From positions 20,684,852-20,748,851 of the forward strand of contig CM070520.1 in assembly GCA_036346375.1 (NCBI GenBank): a stretch of DNA of 64,000 nucleotides, in the 5' to 3' direction. The stretch comes from Guadua angustifolia (Eukaryota > Streptophyta > Magnoliopsida > Poales > Poaceae). The translations under genes and the position numbers were made by a program. Below, piece by piece: positions 12,329 through 24,668 of the stretch. How positions within the stretch are numbered: position 1 is the first letter of the stretch; the number at the start of each line of letters is the position of its first letter. The notes beneath the pieces were generated by a model. The model was not told the DNA's origin, did not search any database, and worked only from the letters and a program-made list of their open reading frames with translations.

Positions 12329-13409
12329 ATCTCCCCCTTGATGAAAACATTGGCAACACCATTTAGAACTGAATATTGGCATTCACCTCACAAGAAAAGT
12401 TTTAAGAAATTTATTTCAAAACCAAAAAAGCAAAGTGAAAAATCTCCCCCTAAAAAGAAGAAATAATCTCCCCCTAAAAATAAGAAAAAATAAAGGAAGA
12501 AAAATGTGTGTGAATGTGCAATATGTGTCCAAAAATCTCCAAAATTCTCCCCCTTTGACTCCAAAATTTTCCCTTTGACAATGGATTCATCAAGAATACA
12601 AAAGAGAGAACAAAAAAAAATTTGTTTATTTTTTGTTTTTCCTTTTTTTATGTACTGAGCATTATAGGTCATTCACAAATGTAACAATTTTATCACAAAG
12701 TCATGCTATCAAAAATACTTGCACCCTCAAATCTACACATAAACAATGTAGAGTAAGCATAACTAGAAATCAAGTACTATTAATGATTTTTTGCATGGCA
12801 TGATCTCCCTTTCTCAACAATCTTAAAACCTGAAGACATTGAATTTTTTTGTGCACTTTATTTGTGCTTGAAAAACTGATTCATTAATTGATTGCAACAA
12901 TAACAATTGCAAGGAATTACATGCACCATCAGCCTTACTTTTCAACCATGCCAAGCAGTCACAAGCTTAAGGTTTCATGGTTTCAGTCATACACAACTTC
13001 TTCCAAGTTCATATCAAAGTGCAATGATAAGCAGTCTAGTAAAGAAGAAGTGCGATAGTACATAACCTTGTTCTTGCATTTATCAACAATCACTTTTTTA
13101 GCTTTAGCACTTAACTTTCATATTTAGCACTTTTTGAGCAGGATCAAGATAGCCAAGAAAGTTCAACTATGACAAGATTTAATTCAAGTTGTCATTCCAT
13201 TTAAATAGTTATGTCATAAACTACACCATATGTGCATGAATATGAAGTTGCAAAGATCTTGAAACATAAACATGGTTCAAATGACATATGTGTATGAAAT
13301 ACAATGCTTAGTACTTTTTATTGTTTTTCTTTTTTTTGTTTTTTATTTAAGAAACACACAAAATAAAAAGTATGTTACAAAATATTACAATAACTTCAAA
13401 AACTCCCCC
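12329..13409 (-). other. Outer element 3' untranslated region with several polypurine tracts
   Basis: Lies between the RNase H stop and the 3' LTR. On the coding strand AGGGGGAG-type tracts recur (plus-strand CTCCCCC near 12331, 12444, 12468, 12547 and 13403). The one touching the LTR is the likely second-strand primer. No further ORF is supported, so this element appears to lack a third gene. Confidence 0.7.
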
Positions 13410-14311
13410 TCAAAAATATCCCATCGGATGAACCAACCCAAGTTCTCCCCGAATAAAAGCAAAACGAGAAGAAGACAAAGGTTTTGTGAAAATGTCTGCC
13501 AATTGATGTTCAGTATCCACACGATGAAGAACAATATTTCCCTTTTCTACATGATCTCTAAGAAAGTGAAATCTGATCTCAATGTGTTTTGTTCTAGAAT
13601 GTTGCACAGGGTTCTTAGCAATGCATATTGCACTAGTGTTATCACACAAAAGAGGAACACTATCCAAATTAACCCCATAATCTTTAAGTGTAGCTACTAT
13701 CCAAAGAATTTGAGAACAACAACTAGCCACATATTCAGATTCAGCAGTTAATTATGCAACAGAAAATTATTTTCTAGATGACCATGTAATAAGAGAATTA
13801 CCTAAGAAGTGACATGAACCAGATGTACTTTTTCTATCAATTCTACAACCTCTAAAATCAGCATCCGAGAATGCTCTTAAACTAATGCATGAGGAAGCAG
13901 AAAGCCATATGCCAAAATCTTGAGTACCATAAAGATACCTGAAAATCCGCTTGACAGCTTGTCGATGTGAAACACGTGGGGAAGCTTGAAAGCGAGCACA
14001 CAAGCACACAACAAATTGAATATCCGCCCTTGATGCAGTGAGATATAAAAGTGAACCTATCATGCTTCTATATTCCTTTTGATCAACCATCTCACTATCT
14101 TCATCCGGATCAAGTGTGCAAGTGCCTCCCATGGGTGTCATGATCGGCTTGCAATTTTCCATCCCAAAGCGGCGAAGCAAATCTTTTGTGTACTTACTTT
14201 GATGAACAAAAGTACCTTCCTTCGTTTGTTTGATTTGCAGTCCCAAAAAGTAAGTTAACTCACACATCATACTCATCTCAAATTCCTTCCTCATGGTTTC
14301 TGGATCAGGTG
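13410..14311 (-). pseudogene. Outer copia pol: reverse transcriptase C-terminus and RNase H
   Basis: Minus-strand frames carry the end of the copia RT (FEMSMMCELTYFLGLQIKQ, KYTKDLLRRFGMENCKPIMT) and RNase H (YRSMIGSLLYLT, FSDADFRGC, then LCDNTSAICIAKNPVQHSRT, HIEIRFHFLRDHV, LADIFTKPL). The RT core, including the YVDD catalytic motif, is absent. Just upstream (near 14310) the reading runs straight from the integrase-RT spacer into the end of RT, so several hundred codons are deleted. A stop or frame break lies near 13740-13765 within RNase H. Non-functional. Confidence 0.9.
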
Positions 14312-15119
14312 ACTCTCTCATTCAAATCTCCAATCATTTGTTCAGATGGATGTCTCTTTTGAATGTGCAAAGGAGCTGTAACTTCATAAACTTCTCCTTC
14401 TCCTTCTTCATTTTCAGCATGTACAGAAGATGTTGTGGCTTGAGGATGCTCAGCTGTAGGTGATGTAGTGGTAGGTGCTAAAGGTGCTACAGCTGGTTGT
14501 GCAATAAGAATCAACACTTCATCCTCAACATCATCATTAACCTCATCAAGAAAGATGCTCTCCCCTGAACATATGCTTCTGTACCTGCATCAATTAGACT
14601 AGTGCCAGGACTAGCCTCATCAAAAGTAACTTCATAGGTTTCTACAATTTTGTTAGTCTCTAAAACAAGTGCACGATAGCCACGTGTATGAGCAGGATAT
14701 CCAAGAAAAATACCATCGGTTGATCTAGCTTCAAATTTATCAAGATTTTCAGATTTCAAGACAAAGCATTTGCATCCAAAAACTCTGAAATGAGATACAC
14801 TAGGCCTATGACCAAAACGAAGCTCATAAGAAGTCTTGCCTAACTTCGATCTCAAAAACACTCTATTAGAAACATAGCATGCAGTTGAGATTGCTTCAGC
14901 CCAAAACTTCCTAGGAGTGTGATGTTCATCTAGCATAGTTCTAGCCATCTCAACCAAGGCTCTGTTCTTTCTTTCGACTACACCATTTTGTTGAGGCACT
15001 CTTGGTGAAGAAAATTGATGATCAATTCCTTTCTCAACACAAAAGTGATCAAAAAAAGAATTTTTAAACTCAGTTCCATTATCACTTCTGATAGCTTTAA
15101 GTGCTCCTAGGTGATCAAC
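14312..15119 (-). pseudogene. Outer copia pol: integrase C-terminal half and spacer
   Basis: Carries the later half of the copia integrase: the second catalytic Asp in IRSDNGTEF (near 15085), the Glu in PQQNGVVERKNR, and the chromatin-facing part FRVFGCKCFVL..GIFLGY. A low-complexity spacer rich in Thr/Ala/Glu follows (APTTTSPTAEHPQ). The front half of the integrase lies at 26009-26260 on the other side of the inner element. Removing the inner element and one TCAAC restores the frame. Several frameshifts occur towards the spacer. Confidence 0.9.
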
Positions 15120-16591
15120 TGAAAGGACCGATATGTCGCCTAGAGGGGGGGTGAATAGGCGTAATTAAAATTTGCAATTAAATAAAATCACCCGAGGCCA
15201 AAATCCGGAGTGTCCGGACTTAATGTCCGGATAGTCCGGAGTTAATGTCCGGATAGTCCGATTAAATGTCCTGAGTGTCCTGGACAAGTGACCTCGAAAT
15301 GAGAATTTTAAATCCTTGCAAATTTTCAACAATCTAGTCAATACAAAGGTTCTAATCGAACTCGTGTACCTTAGAAAAATATGGATCTAGAGCCAAACAC
15401 AGAGATAAAGTAGATCGGGCACCACAAGTTTCAAGAACTACAAGCCCTAGCACAAGCAAGTGAAGAACACAAAGACAACGAATTTGTTACGGTTCGGATT
15501 CTTGAAGGAATCCTACATCTCCGCTGAGGAGGCACAAAGCCCGGTCCCTCTTGACCCTTTCCTCCCGGTGTTGCACAAAGCACCCGGTCTTCACTCCTTG
15601 CCTCTTTCCTTTCGGAGGCTAGGCTTGTTTTCACAAACGCATCGAGGCTCTCCACACGAAGATTGGAGGCTCCCGGTGACTCCTTGCCGTCTAGGAGCCC
15701 TTCAAGCTCCAAGAGTAACAAATACGCCGCTAAATCAAGTTGGAGGATGAACTTGTGCTCAAGAATCAACAAAGCAAGCTCAAATCACTTAAATGCCCTC
15801 TTTTCTCCCAAAAGATTCAAGCCAAATCAAAGATTCAAGTGGGGAGAAGAGGCTAGGGCTCAAGAGAGTGAGAGAGTGAGCTTGAGACTTGAATGCTGCA
15901 ATGAATGAAGTTGCCAACGGTTAGATTTGGAGTGGGGGTTTAAATAGCTCACCCAAAATCCAACCGTTACAGGTTTTCAGCGCAAGAAGTCCGGACTATC
16001 CGGACATTTAGTCCGGAGTGTCCGGACTCAACTCATTTATCAACCGAGCAGGTGAGCTCGGAATGTCCGGACAATATCTTCGGATACTCCGGACAAATTC
16101 CCCGGAGTGTCCGGACTAAATGTCCGGATACTCCGGACTTACCAGAGAAAAGCAACCGAGGACTCCAGCTCGGAGTATCCGGATTTAATCCCCGGATACT
16201 CCGGACATTTTCCCCGGAGTGTCCGGACAAAATGTCCGGATACTCCGGACTTACCACCTCGGCCAGGAGTACCCTTTGATAGGAAATGCATTGTTTTAAA
16301 ATTCTTTTGAGATGCAATTTTCATCCTATGAGCACAAGCATATCCTAGAAGCGATTTTCCGTCGTATCCCCCTTAATAGTACGGCTATCCTTAGACTCAA
16401 TAAAATAAAAGGATTCAACTAAAGTCTTGATGCCGCCTTTTCAAATTTTAAATATGGTGAGGATCTCCAATCGCCATTCCAACCATGATATCTTCTTGAT
16501 CACTGCATAGAATCTCACATGCATCGTTAGTATACTCAATTGTGTTGCCATAAATCACCAAAACTCTTTGAGGAGCCTAGATGCACTTTCA
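15120..16591 (-). repeat. 3' LTR of inner copia element
   Basis: 1472 bp, TGAAAGGACCG to GCACTTTCA. Contains the end-proximal hairpin (15137-15161: CGCCTA / TAGGCG around a G-rich loop) and two arrays of TCCGGA-type palindromes (15210-15290 and 15990-16255). Confidence 0.93.
15990..16255. repeat. TCCGGA palindrome array
   Basis: About fifteen TCCGG/CCGGA half-sites arranged as GTCCGGATACTCCGGAC-like palindromes, with spacers such as ATTTAGT or AAAATGT. Palindrome ladders in LTRs are known from Sireviruses. Further copies outside the LTR lie at 18877-18960 and 20938-21000. Confidence 0.85.
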
Positions 16592-16604
16592 ATCTCCCCC
16601 TTTT

Positions 16605-18654
16605 TGGTGAATTGATGACAACACAATTGGATTTAGATAAAATTTGAAATGAGATAGTATTTGAAGACCAAATACACGGGAAGCTCCCTAAATGTGTGCA
16701 TTGAAATAATTTGAGTGAAAAGTCAAATGCACATATTTACGGAAAGTTTTATGAGCTCCCCTAAGATTCTTGCTTTCAGAGAATATGACATGATATATAG
16801 CGTATAATTTATGCAAAGTAGATATGACATGATATCACACAAGTGCATAACGAAAAGGAACTAGATAATGATATTAAGCAAATAGTTCGACAGCCAACAC
16901 AAGTTCACGAACACAACCATAAGCACAAGTTCAACGAAACGATAATTAAACACAGCACAACCAAGCACGGCAACGAAATAACAGAAATAACACTCTAGCT
17001 CTCTCCCCCTTTGGCATCAAGACACCAAAAAGGAAGAGTCTACGCAAGGAATCACTCGTCGTCGCCGGAAGGCTCGTAGTCCTCCTCCTCGCTGTCGTCG
17101 CCACTGCCACTGACGCTGGCCTGAGGTGCCGGAGGTGGTAGATCGAAGAGCTGCCGGGTAGCGGAATCCACTGCAGATACATGAGCCGACTCTCGACTCG
17201 CATCGGCCGAAGATCCTCACCTAGCCGGGCGCGTAGGCGCGAACTCACGGCGGTGCTCACGAAGCTCACGACGGGTCTCCTTGACTTGGTTGGACACATC
17301 TTGACAAAGACAGAATAGGCACTTCAGCATCCTTTTGATAGTGTCGCGGCTAGTACGAGGAGAGCCTTCTCCCGTGGGAGAAACTGGAGCGGTCTGAGCT
17401 GGTGGAGGAACAGAGGCAGAAGCTGGAGGAGGTACAGAAGGCCTGGCACTGGGAGGACGACCTCGGGGACGCTTCTCCAAAGGAGCTGCAGGAGCGGCAG
17501 AAGCGGAAGCAGAAGGTGCACGGACCTTGTAGGGAAGGTGATCCACATCCTTGACAAAGTCAAGGCCCGTGACGTGCTCGATGAGAGCCATGATGAATGG
17601 CGCATATCCGCATTCTTTGGATCGAGCGAAGTTATGGCGAATGGCCTCCCAAATAAAATCCACGACGTCGAAACCATGAGTCCGTTCCACCAAGTGATAA
17701 AGCAAATTCGCCCATGACGAACCGATGGCGACGATCACCCTCCTTAGGCCAAAGAGTGACCAAGAAGCCTCAGAAGAATAGCGACCACAGTGCTTGAGAC
17801 CCTTAATCGTGCCAACCACGAAATGTTGCGATGAATCATAAAGATCTTCAAGCCGCCAGGCCATCACCTTCTTATCATGTAATTTTGCATCACCGCCACC
17901 GACCTTAGATGCAAAATCCTAGCAAACGCCCTCTTGGTGGCCACATACCATAACTTGTCTGGTCATCCACCATATGGCTTCTTGCTTCTTGTCGAGAAGA
18001 GAGTGGCATAGAACCGCATAATCACTTCATCATTCCAAGCATACATAAAGCTCATGAGGTCCTTCACCTTATGCCTCTCACAAATCTGAATAACCTCATC
18101 AAAGATGGGATTCGAGCCTCGCACATGTAGATCCAACAACCCGCTTCATCTTCATCATCGGATTCTCCATTGGAAGGAGAACAGCCTCATAAAAACTGAG
18201 TGGAACTCGCTCCAAAACCGCTTGTCGACATATCGATCTTGATGGAACTCAAGCGGATCCTTGTTCCTCTCGCAACAATCGCTTTGCCCTTCCCCGCACC
18301 AACACGATAGTCAACCACACGTAGGGGCATCATCTAGCCTGGATATCTCCACTGTGGCTGAAGCTTCTCAAGTGGACCAATCGCCACTTTTGACTCTTGA
18401 AAGTGCTTCTTCTTCTGCTCACGACGCCTTGCATGGACATCCGCGGGATGCTCATCGGCAGGAATCTCCTCGGGATCAACTTGAGGAGGAGCACGAGCGG
18501 ATGACGGAGCAGCAGGAGGAGCCATAAGCATATTTGCACGACTATGGCTGATCTTCACGCCTTGCCTCTTCTTCTTGGGAGCGCCGGAAGGAGAGGAAGG
18601 AGGTGACTCAAGAGGGCGCTTTCCGGCACCAGAACCACCTTGCGAAGAAGCCAT
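16605..18654 (-). pseudogene. Third ORF of the inner element (env-like position), broken
   Basis: Lies downstream of pol and upstream of the 3' LTR, where Sireviruses carry an extra, envelope-like or plant-transposon-protein ORF. The likely start is the ATG at 18654, giving MASSQGGSGAGKRPLESPPS. A Pro/Ala-rich basic segment (PKKKRQGVKI, possible nuclear signal) follows. A conserved-looking middle (AWRLEDLYDSSQHFVVGTIK, GFDVVDFIWEAIRHNFARSK) then runs at 17867-17550. A Pro/Ser-rich tail (RPRGRPPSARPS) and a charged helix (VKETRRELREHRREF) close it. The parts lie in different frames: 18654-18334, a segment over 18330-17870 with several breaks, and 17867-17217. I see no signal peptide or membrane span in the frame starting at MASSQ. 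The function is unknown. The family link is inference from position and general resemblance. Confidence 0.65.
17000..17016 (-). other. Second polypurine tract of the inner element
   Basis: Plus-strand CTCTCCCCCTTTGG; the coding strand reads as a purine tract. It duplicates the one next to the LTR at 16592-16606. Confidence 0.6.
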
Positions 18655-19170
18655 CACAAAGATGAACCACCAAAAACGAAGAAAAATTGAGGGAGATCCT
18701 TCCCCACGCCCACCAAGGAAGATCCGGAGGCTCCGGAGGGTGAGAAACACGCCGGAGATGGAGGGGAACCGGAGGGCGGCGGCTAGGGCAAAGTTTTGAG
18801 GAGGATGGGTTGAAACAAATGAGAGAAGAGAGAGAAAGAATGCCCCCCGCACGGCTTAAATACCCAAAGCCATCTCAGTCCGGACACTCCGGACATTTAG
18901 TCCGGATACTCCGGACAATTTGTCCGGATACTCCGGACAATTAGTCCGGACTGTCCGAACTGACAGCTCGGGATCGGATTAGGAATTTCAAGGATTTGAA
19001 GGGAATGAATGACTTGAAGAATTGAGAAAAGAAGTCCTCAAGGACCCTTTGCACAATGTGACTAGCGAACACAAGATCAAATATTTCAACCAACACAAAA
19101 AGGTTAGAGAAAAAGACCAAATAAGCTTTTTCAACATATTTTGCAAGCATCAATCAAAAGTGTTCACGCT
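18655..19170 (-). other. Spacer between RNase H and third ORF of inner element
   Basis: Non-coding in my reading. It includes a short TCCGGA palindrome cluster (18877-18960) like that in the LTR, just upstream of the third ORF. This could be an internal regulatory block, as its position would suit a leader for that ORF. Confidence 0.5.
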
Positions 19171-20700
19171 TCAAGCCAAGTTATGAGAATCAAGAATATT
19201 TAGCCCACTCCTCAATTTGCAAAATCTCTTTTCATCAAGAGGCTTGGTGAATATATCGGCTAATTGATCATTTGTGCTCACATGTTGGATATCGATATCG
19301 CCTTTAGTGGAATGATCCCTTAGAAAATGGTGGCGAATATCAATATGCTTTGTACGGAATGTTGGACGGGTTGTTGGCAATTTTATGGCGCCTCATTGTC
19401 ACACAAAAGTGGCACACTGGTTATAGGTTAGTCCATAATCATTTAGAGTTTGCCTCATCCAAAGCAATTACGCACAACAACTCCCTGACTATGTATTCGC
19501 TTCTACTGTGGATAGGCTACTTGAATTTTGCTTCTTAGAGGACCAAGAGACAAGGGATCTACCTAAGAACCGACAAGTCCTCAAGTACTTTTCCTATCCA
19601 CTTTACATCCCAAGCATAATCCGCATCGGAATAGCCGACTAACTCAAATGATGAACCTTTAGGATACCAAAGCCCGAAATGAGGAGTGTGCACTAAATAC
19701 CTCAAGATTCTCTTTACAGCCACCATGTGGCACTCTTTTGGAGCGGCTTGAAAACGTGCACACATGCACACACTAAGCATGATATCGGGCCTAAATGCAC
19801 AAAGATAGAGTAAAGACCCAATCATCGAACGATATACCTTTTGGATGACCGGTTTACCTTCTTTGTCGAGGTCTAGATGCCCGTTGGCTTGCATTGGCGT
19901 CTTGATTGGCTTGGCGTTCTCCATTCCGAACTTCTTGAGCATGTCCTTGATATACTTTGTTTGGCATATAAAAGTTCATTCCTTGAGTTGTTTGACTTGA
20001 AATCCGAGGAAGAACTTTAACTCGCCCATCATGGACATCTCAAACCTTTTAGTCATGATTCTACTAAAATCCTTGCACAAATGTTCATTAGTAGATCCAA
20101 ATATAATGTCATCAACATAAATTTGACAAACAAACAAGTCATTATCAATGTTTTTAGTAAAGAGAGTGGGGTCGGCCTTTCCGACTACAAAACCTTGACC
20201 AAGAAGGAAATCGCGAAGACACTCGAACCACGCTCTCGGCGCTTGCTTAAGCCCAAAGAGGGCCTTGTGTAGGAAGTATACATGGTCCGGATGGTTCGGG
20301 TCTTCGAAGCCGGGTGGTTGCTCAATGTAGACCATTTCGGAGAGTGGTCCATTCAAGAAGGCGCTTTTCACGTCCATTTGGTATAACTTGAAATCATGGT
20401 GAGTTGGAAGGGCAAGTAATATTCTAATAGATTCAAGCCTAGCTACAGGAGCGTATGTTTCATCGAAATCCAAACCTTCGACTTGCGTGAAGCCTTGAGC
20501 AACCAACCGTGCTTTGTTTCTAGTCACTATACCGCTTTAGTTTGCTTGTTCCGAAGACCCATTTGGTTCCAATCACGCTTTTGCTTGGGCCGCTCGACAA
20601 GCTTCCACACTTGGTTCCGCTTCGGTTGTTCAACTCCTCTTGCATCGCCACCACCCAATCCGGATCTTGAGTGCTTCTTCTACCTTTAGTGGTTCAAGAG
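19171..20700 (-). pseudogene. Inner copia reverse transcriptase and RNase H
   Basis: Carries the copia RT: NKARLVAQGFTQVEGLDFDE, YQMDVKSAFLNG, LHKALFGLKQAPRAWFE and the catalytic YVDD at 20108-20119. The RT/RNase H continuation follows (LKKFGMENAKPIKTPM, YRSMIGSLLYLC, YSDADYAWD), with the RNase H end HIDIRHHFLRDHSTKGD and LADIFTKPL. Frame breaks lie near 19970, 19560 and 19380. The RT core itself is open from 20527 to 19976. Conserved catalytic residues remain, but the polyprotein cannot be made in one piece. Confidence 0.92.
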
Positions 20701-20929
20701 AAGACACAAAAGAGTAAAATTCACAAAATTTGCAAGTCGAGATCTAGTGGATACTCCTTGTTAATGTCTCCAAGTATGTTGTCGAATCGGTGATCGCGTT
20801 GTATGCTTTGATGAACTCTCGGATGAGGGGTTGTTGCGTTATACGCTGAATAGGACCTCCGCTGTCTTGAGAAGTGTTGGAACCATCTTGAGTTTGAATG
20901 GATGAGGAGGATCAACATTTGGAGCATCG

Positions 20930-22400
20930 ATGTCCTAATGTCCGGTTAAGTCCGGACACTCGGAGATTTTGTCCGGATATCTAACATTATCCCGACACTC
21001 CGGGTTGAGGTGCTCGATTGCATCCTGCTCCACCGGTTTTACCTCCCCAATGGCCAATTTCTTGATTGCTTCACATGGAGGTTCTTCCTATTAATTTCAT
21101 CACAATTAACTTGTTCTACTTGAGAACTGTTAGTTTCATCAAATGTTACGCCACGCCGAGATTTCAACTACACCGTGGTGTTATTGAAAACCCGATATGC
21201 GTAAGCATTTGATCCATAACCAAGTAAAAATCCTTCATCTACTTTAGGAGTAAATTTAGATGACTTAGCTTTCTTGTTGAGGATGTAACATTTACTCCCA
21301 AATACTCAAATAGGATACATTGGGTTTCTTGCGGTTAGAAGTTCATCGCCGCCTTCTTCAACAACTTGTGGAGATATAGTCGGTTGGAGCTGTGGCATCG
21401 CGGTGTTGACACCTCGCCTGCATTATGTCGGAGACCTTGTACTCGCCAAGCATCGACGCGCCATCTCGATGAGGGTTCGATTCTTCCTCTCGGCTACCCC
21501 ATTCTGCTGAGGAGAATAGGAGTCGAGAATTCATGCTTGATGCCTTCTTCATTGAGAAACTCTTCCACACCAGTATTCTTGAATTCGGTGCCGTTGTCGC
21601 TCCGAATTTTCTTGATCTTCACGTCGAACTCATTTTGAGCTCTTCTCATGAATTTCTTCAAGCTTCCTTGGGCTTCGCTTTTATCATGCAGGAAAAACAC
21701 CCAAGTGAAGCGAGAAAATCATCAACAATTACTAGACCATACTTGTTTCCTCCGATGCTTATGTAGGCGATCGGGCGAACAAATCCATGTGTAGCATCTC
21801 CAATGGCCTCGAGGTGGTTATCACATTCTTAGCGGGGTGAGATGCTTCGACTTGCTTCCCGGCTTGACATGCGCTACATACCCTATCTTTCTCAAAGACA
21901 ACGTTGGTTAGTCCAAGAATGTGGTTGCCCTTAAGGAGTTTGTGAAGGTTCTCATACCAACATGGGCAAGCCGCGATGCCAAAGCCAACCCATGCTAGAT
22001 TTAGCCATAAGACATGTTTCAAGGTTAACTCTATCAGCAGAGAAATCTATAAGATAGAGATTACCCTTTAAACGACCCTTAATGGCTACTGAACCATCAA
22101 CCCTCTTAATGACATCCACACCTTTCTCACTAAACACACAATTATAGCCCGCTTCACATAATTGTGCAACGGACAATAAATTGTAGCTTAGAGATTCAAC
22201 GAGTAAAACATTGTTTATATGAAAATCATTGGTAATCAATATCTTACCTAAACCTACCACTTCACCTTTTCCATTATCGCCAAAGATGATGCTTTCACTA
22301 TTTGATCCATTGGCTTCCAAATGCGCGAACATTGCCCTTTCTCCGGTCATATGATGCGTACATCCGCTATCCAAGATCCAACTTGTTCCACCGGAGATGT
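20930..22400 (-). pseudogene. Inner copia protease and integrase
   Basis: Protease: DSGCTHHMTGE with the DSG active site near 22370, followed by SYNLLSVAQLCEAGYNCVFS. Integrase: zinc-binding segment with CSACQAGKQ, then PLEMLHMDLF, IRSDNGTEFKNTGVEEFLNE and HEFSTP. Several frameshifts occur (near 21960, 21770, 21700 and 21500). The segment 20700-21350 keeps only fragments of the integrase C-terminus and spacer, plus a TCCGGA palindrome cluster near 20940-21000. Confidence 0.88.
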
Positions 22401-22404
22401 AGGC

Positions 22405-24510
22405 CTACAAAATGAAATTTAGTTTTTGCTCTTTGGTACCCAAACTTGTTTAGGTCCGCGCACGTTAGTGACAAGTGATTTGGGAACCCAAATAGATCGC
22501 ACATTAGAGGTACTTTTGGATTTACCTCCAATAGGATATGCAACTACACCCACCATGGTTAGTTCTCTTAAGTACATATGAAGCAAAGAAAGTGGATTGA
22601 GCCTTATATTTAGAGTTTGCTTCCCTTTACGAAGTGAATGGGCTTGTTCAAAGGCGAACCACAATGTGGTTTCCTTTGCCCTTGGGAGGACATAACCAAG
22701 CCCATGCTTCATGGGGTTACCTTTATGCTTACCGAGGAACTCCTCTAGTCCCTTGCTAGCCTTATAGGACTTTTGTAGTCCATCTTCGAGCATTCCTTGA
22801 GTTTCTCATTTTCATTAGCAAGTACTTGCAAAGTCTCAAGGTTAGTGGTACAAATATCAATATTGACATTATAGCACCTAGCGATCCATTGCTAGTTGAA
22901 GGTAATGAAGAATTGGAGTTAATAGTTGAGGTAACCTGAGGGTTATTCTTGAGATCAACAAGCTTCAACTCAAGAACCTTGCAAGCATCCTTTGCCTTAG
23001 CAAGTTCCTCTTTGAGTGAAGCGTTGGTGATCTCGAGACTAGTCACCTCGGATTTGATTAATTTTGAATTCTCAACTAATTTCTCATTTTTCTTTTTCAA
23101 AAGACAAGCTCTTCTCTAGCTCACGGTTTTCTCTTTTTCGAGGATGAGCAAATCCTCTTGAGCCTCAAGAGTAGCTTCCTTTTGTTCTACAACTTCCTCC
23201 AACTTTTCAATATTTTTTAAAAGCAAGTTTAATTTATGAATGTCAAAATTCTTCATAGATTTAAGCACGTTGTTAACATCATCTTCATCACTATCGCTAT
23301 CGTGCTCATCTAGACATTCATTAGCAATGGAGGGAGTGGAGTCTTTGGTAATACCTTATGCCCTTTTGCCATAAGGCACATAGGAGTGTTGTCGTCGTTA
23401 TCGCTCAAGTTGTCGAAGAGGCTCTTCGACGTTGTTGAGGTGGTAGGCACGGCGATAGCGACGGAGGCAATTCCTCCTTCCTCGCTCGGACTCGAGCTTG
23501 AGTCGAATCAAGTTTGAATCCCACTCTTCTCCAATATGCGCTTGACCCTTGTGCTTGTAGTGCTTGAATTTCTTGCTCTTTTCTTTGTCTTTGCCTCGAT
23601 ATTTGTCTTTCTTGTGAGGCTTCTCATCTTTGCTTTCCTTGTGTGGACACTCGGCAATGAAGTGGCTTGCTTTCACCGCATTCATAGCATCTTCGTAGAA
23701 TGTCTACCCTTTGACTTTCTTCCAAAGCTCTTCGATGACCTCCTTGTTTGAAGTTCTTTTCTTGAAGAATTTGTTGAATCTTCGCACAAACAGAGCCATA
23801 TCTTCATTTGTCAATGGACCACACGACTCTTCGCCTTCGCCGAACTCTCTTACGCTTGGCGACTATCTTGACGGCCTTGAGGGCAATCCTTTCTTTTGCC
23901 GACTTGAGTTCTTCAACTACCTCGCCTCCTTCACCATCATCTCGCCCATCATGAGCCGCCAATGACGCCATGAGGTGTCAACGGTCGGTTGGGCGGTCTC
24001 GGATCAACCGAACAAGGTTGCGGTTGGTAGGAGTGATTACGCTGAGAATGATCTTCACAACGGCCTTGTCGAAAGATCGGTGCACCCAAGACCTTTGGCT
24101 TGATTCACGAGCACCATTAGCCTGGCCAAACATCTTGTTGTAGGACTCTCCTTCTTCCAAAGTGAACCGCTTAGCTCACCAATGATGAGCTCTATCTTTG
24201 ATTCACGGACACTTGAAATCCCTTCATGACTCACTAGGAGTCTATCCCAAATGGCCTTTGCTTCCTCAAGTCCATCCACCGATTGAACTCGGAATCACTT
24301 AAAGCATTAAACAAGGCATTGACGGCCAAGTCATTGAAATGTTGATCTTTATCTTCTTCGGAGTAAGATTCTCGGATCATTAGGCTTGAAACCTGCTTGC
24401 ACAATCTTCCAAATAGAAGGGTGAAGTGACTCAAGTGCATCTTCATCTTATGTTTCCATGCCGCATAGTGAGTGCCATCGAAATGAGGCGCCAACGAGGG
24501 CACTAAACAT
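22405..24510 (-). pseudogene. Inner copia gag
   Basis: Starts near 24503 (LAPHFDGTHYAAWKHKMKMH), the UBN2/DUF4219-type gag. It continues through the MDGLEEAKAIWDRLLVSHEG segment and a Lys-rich region near a degenerate zinc knuckle (ECPHKESKDEKPHKKDKY, 23685-23600). A coiled-coil stretch follows (KSEVTSLEITNASLKEELAK, 23060-22960), then IWVPKSLVTNVRGPKQVWVP before the protease. Long gag proteins with coiled coils are typical of Sireviruses. The frame is broken at many places by one- or two-base gaps. Confidence 0.85.
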
Positions 24511-24653
24511 ACGATGAAGAGCCGAGGAATTATAATTAAGTGGAATTTATCCTAAGATCATCCCCGCACTCCGAGGTGCGGTGAGATCTTCGACGCACTT
24601 CTCGCTTTGCGACATATTGATTCTCCAAAGCGTTAAGCCAAACTAAGGAGATT

Positions 24654-24668
24654 TGGCTCGATACCAAT
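24654..24668 (-). other. Primer-binding site of inner element
   Basis: On the coding strand the bases next to the 5' LTR read TTGGTATCGAGCCA. This matches the initiator tRNA-Met site TGGTATCAGAGCCA except for one missing A. The outer element has the perfect form. Confidence 0.8.

Noticed and set aside
16033..16317. Open frames on both strands rich in Ser-Gly-Tyr-Pro-Asp repeats
   Set aside because: Translation of the TCCGGA palindrome ladder, not a protein.
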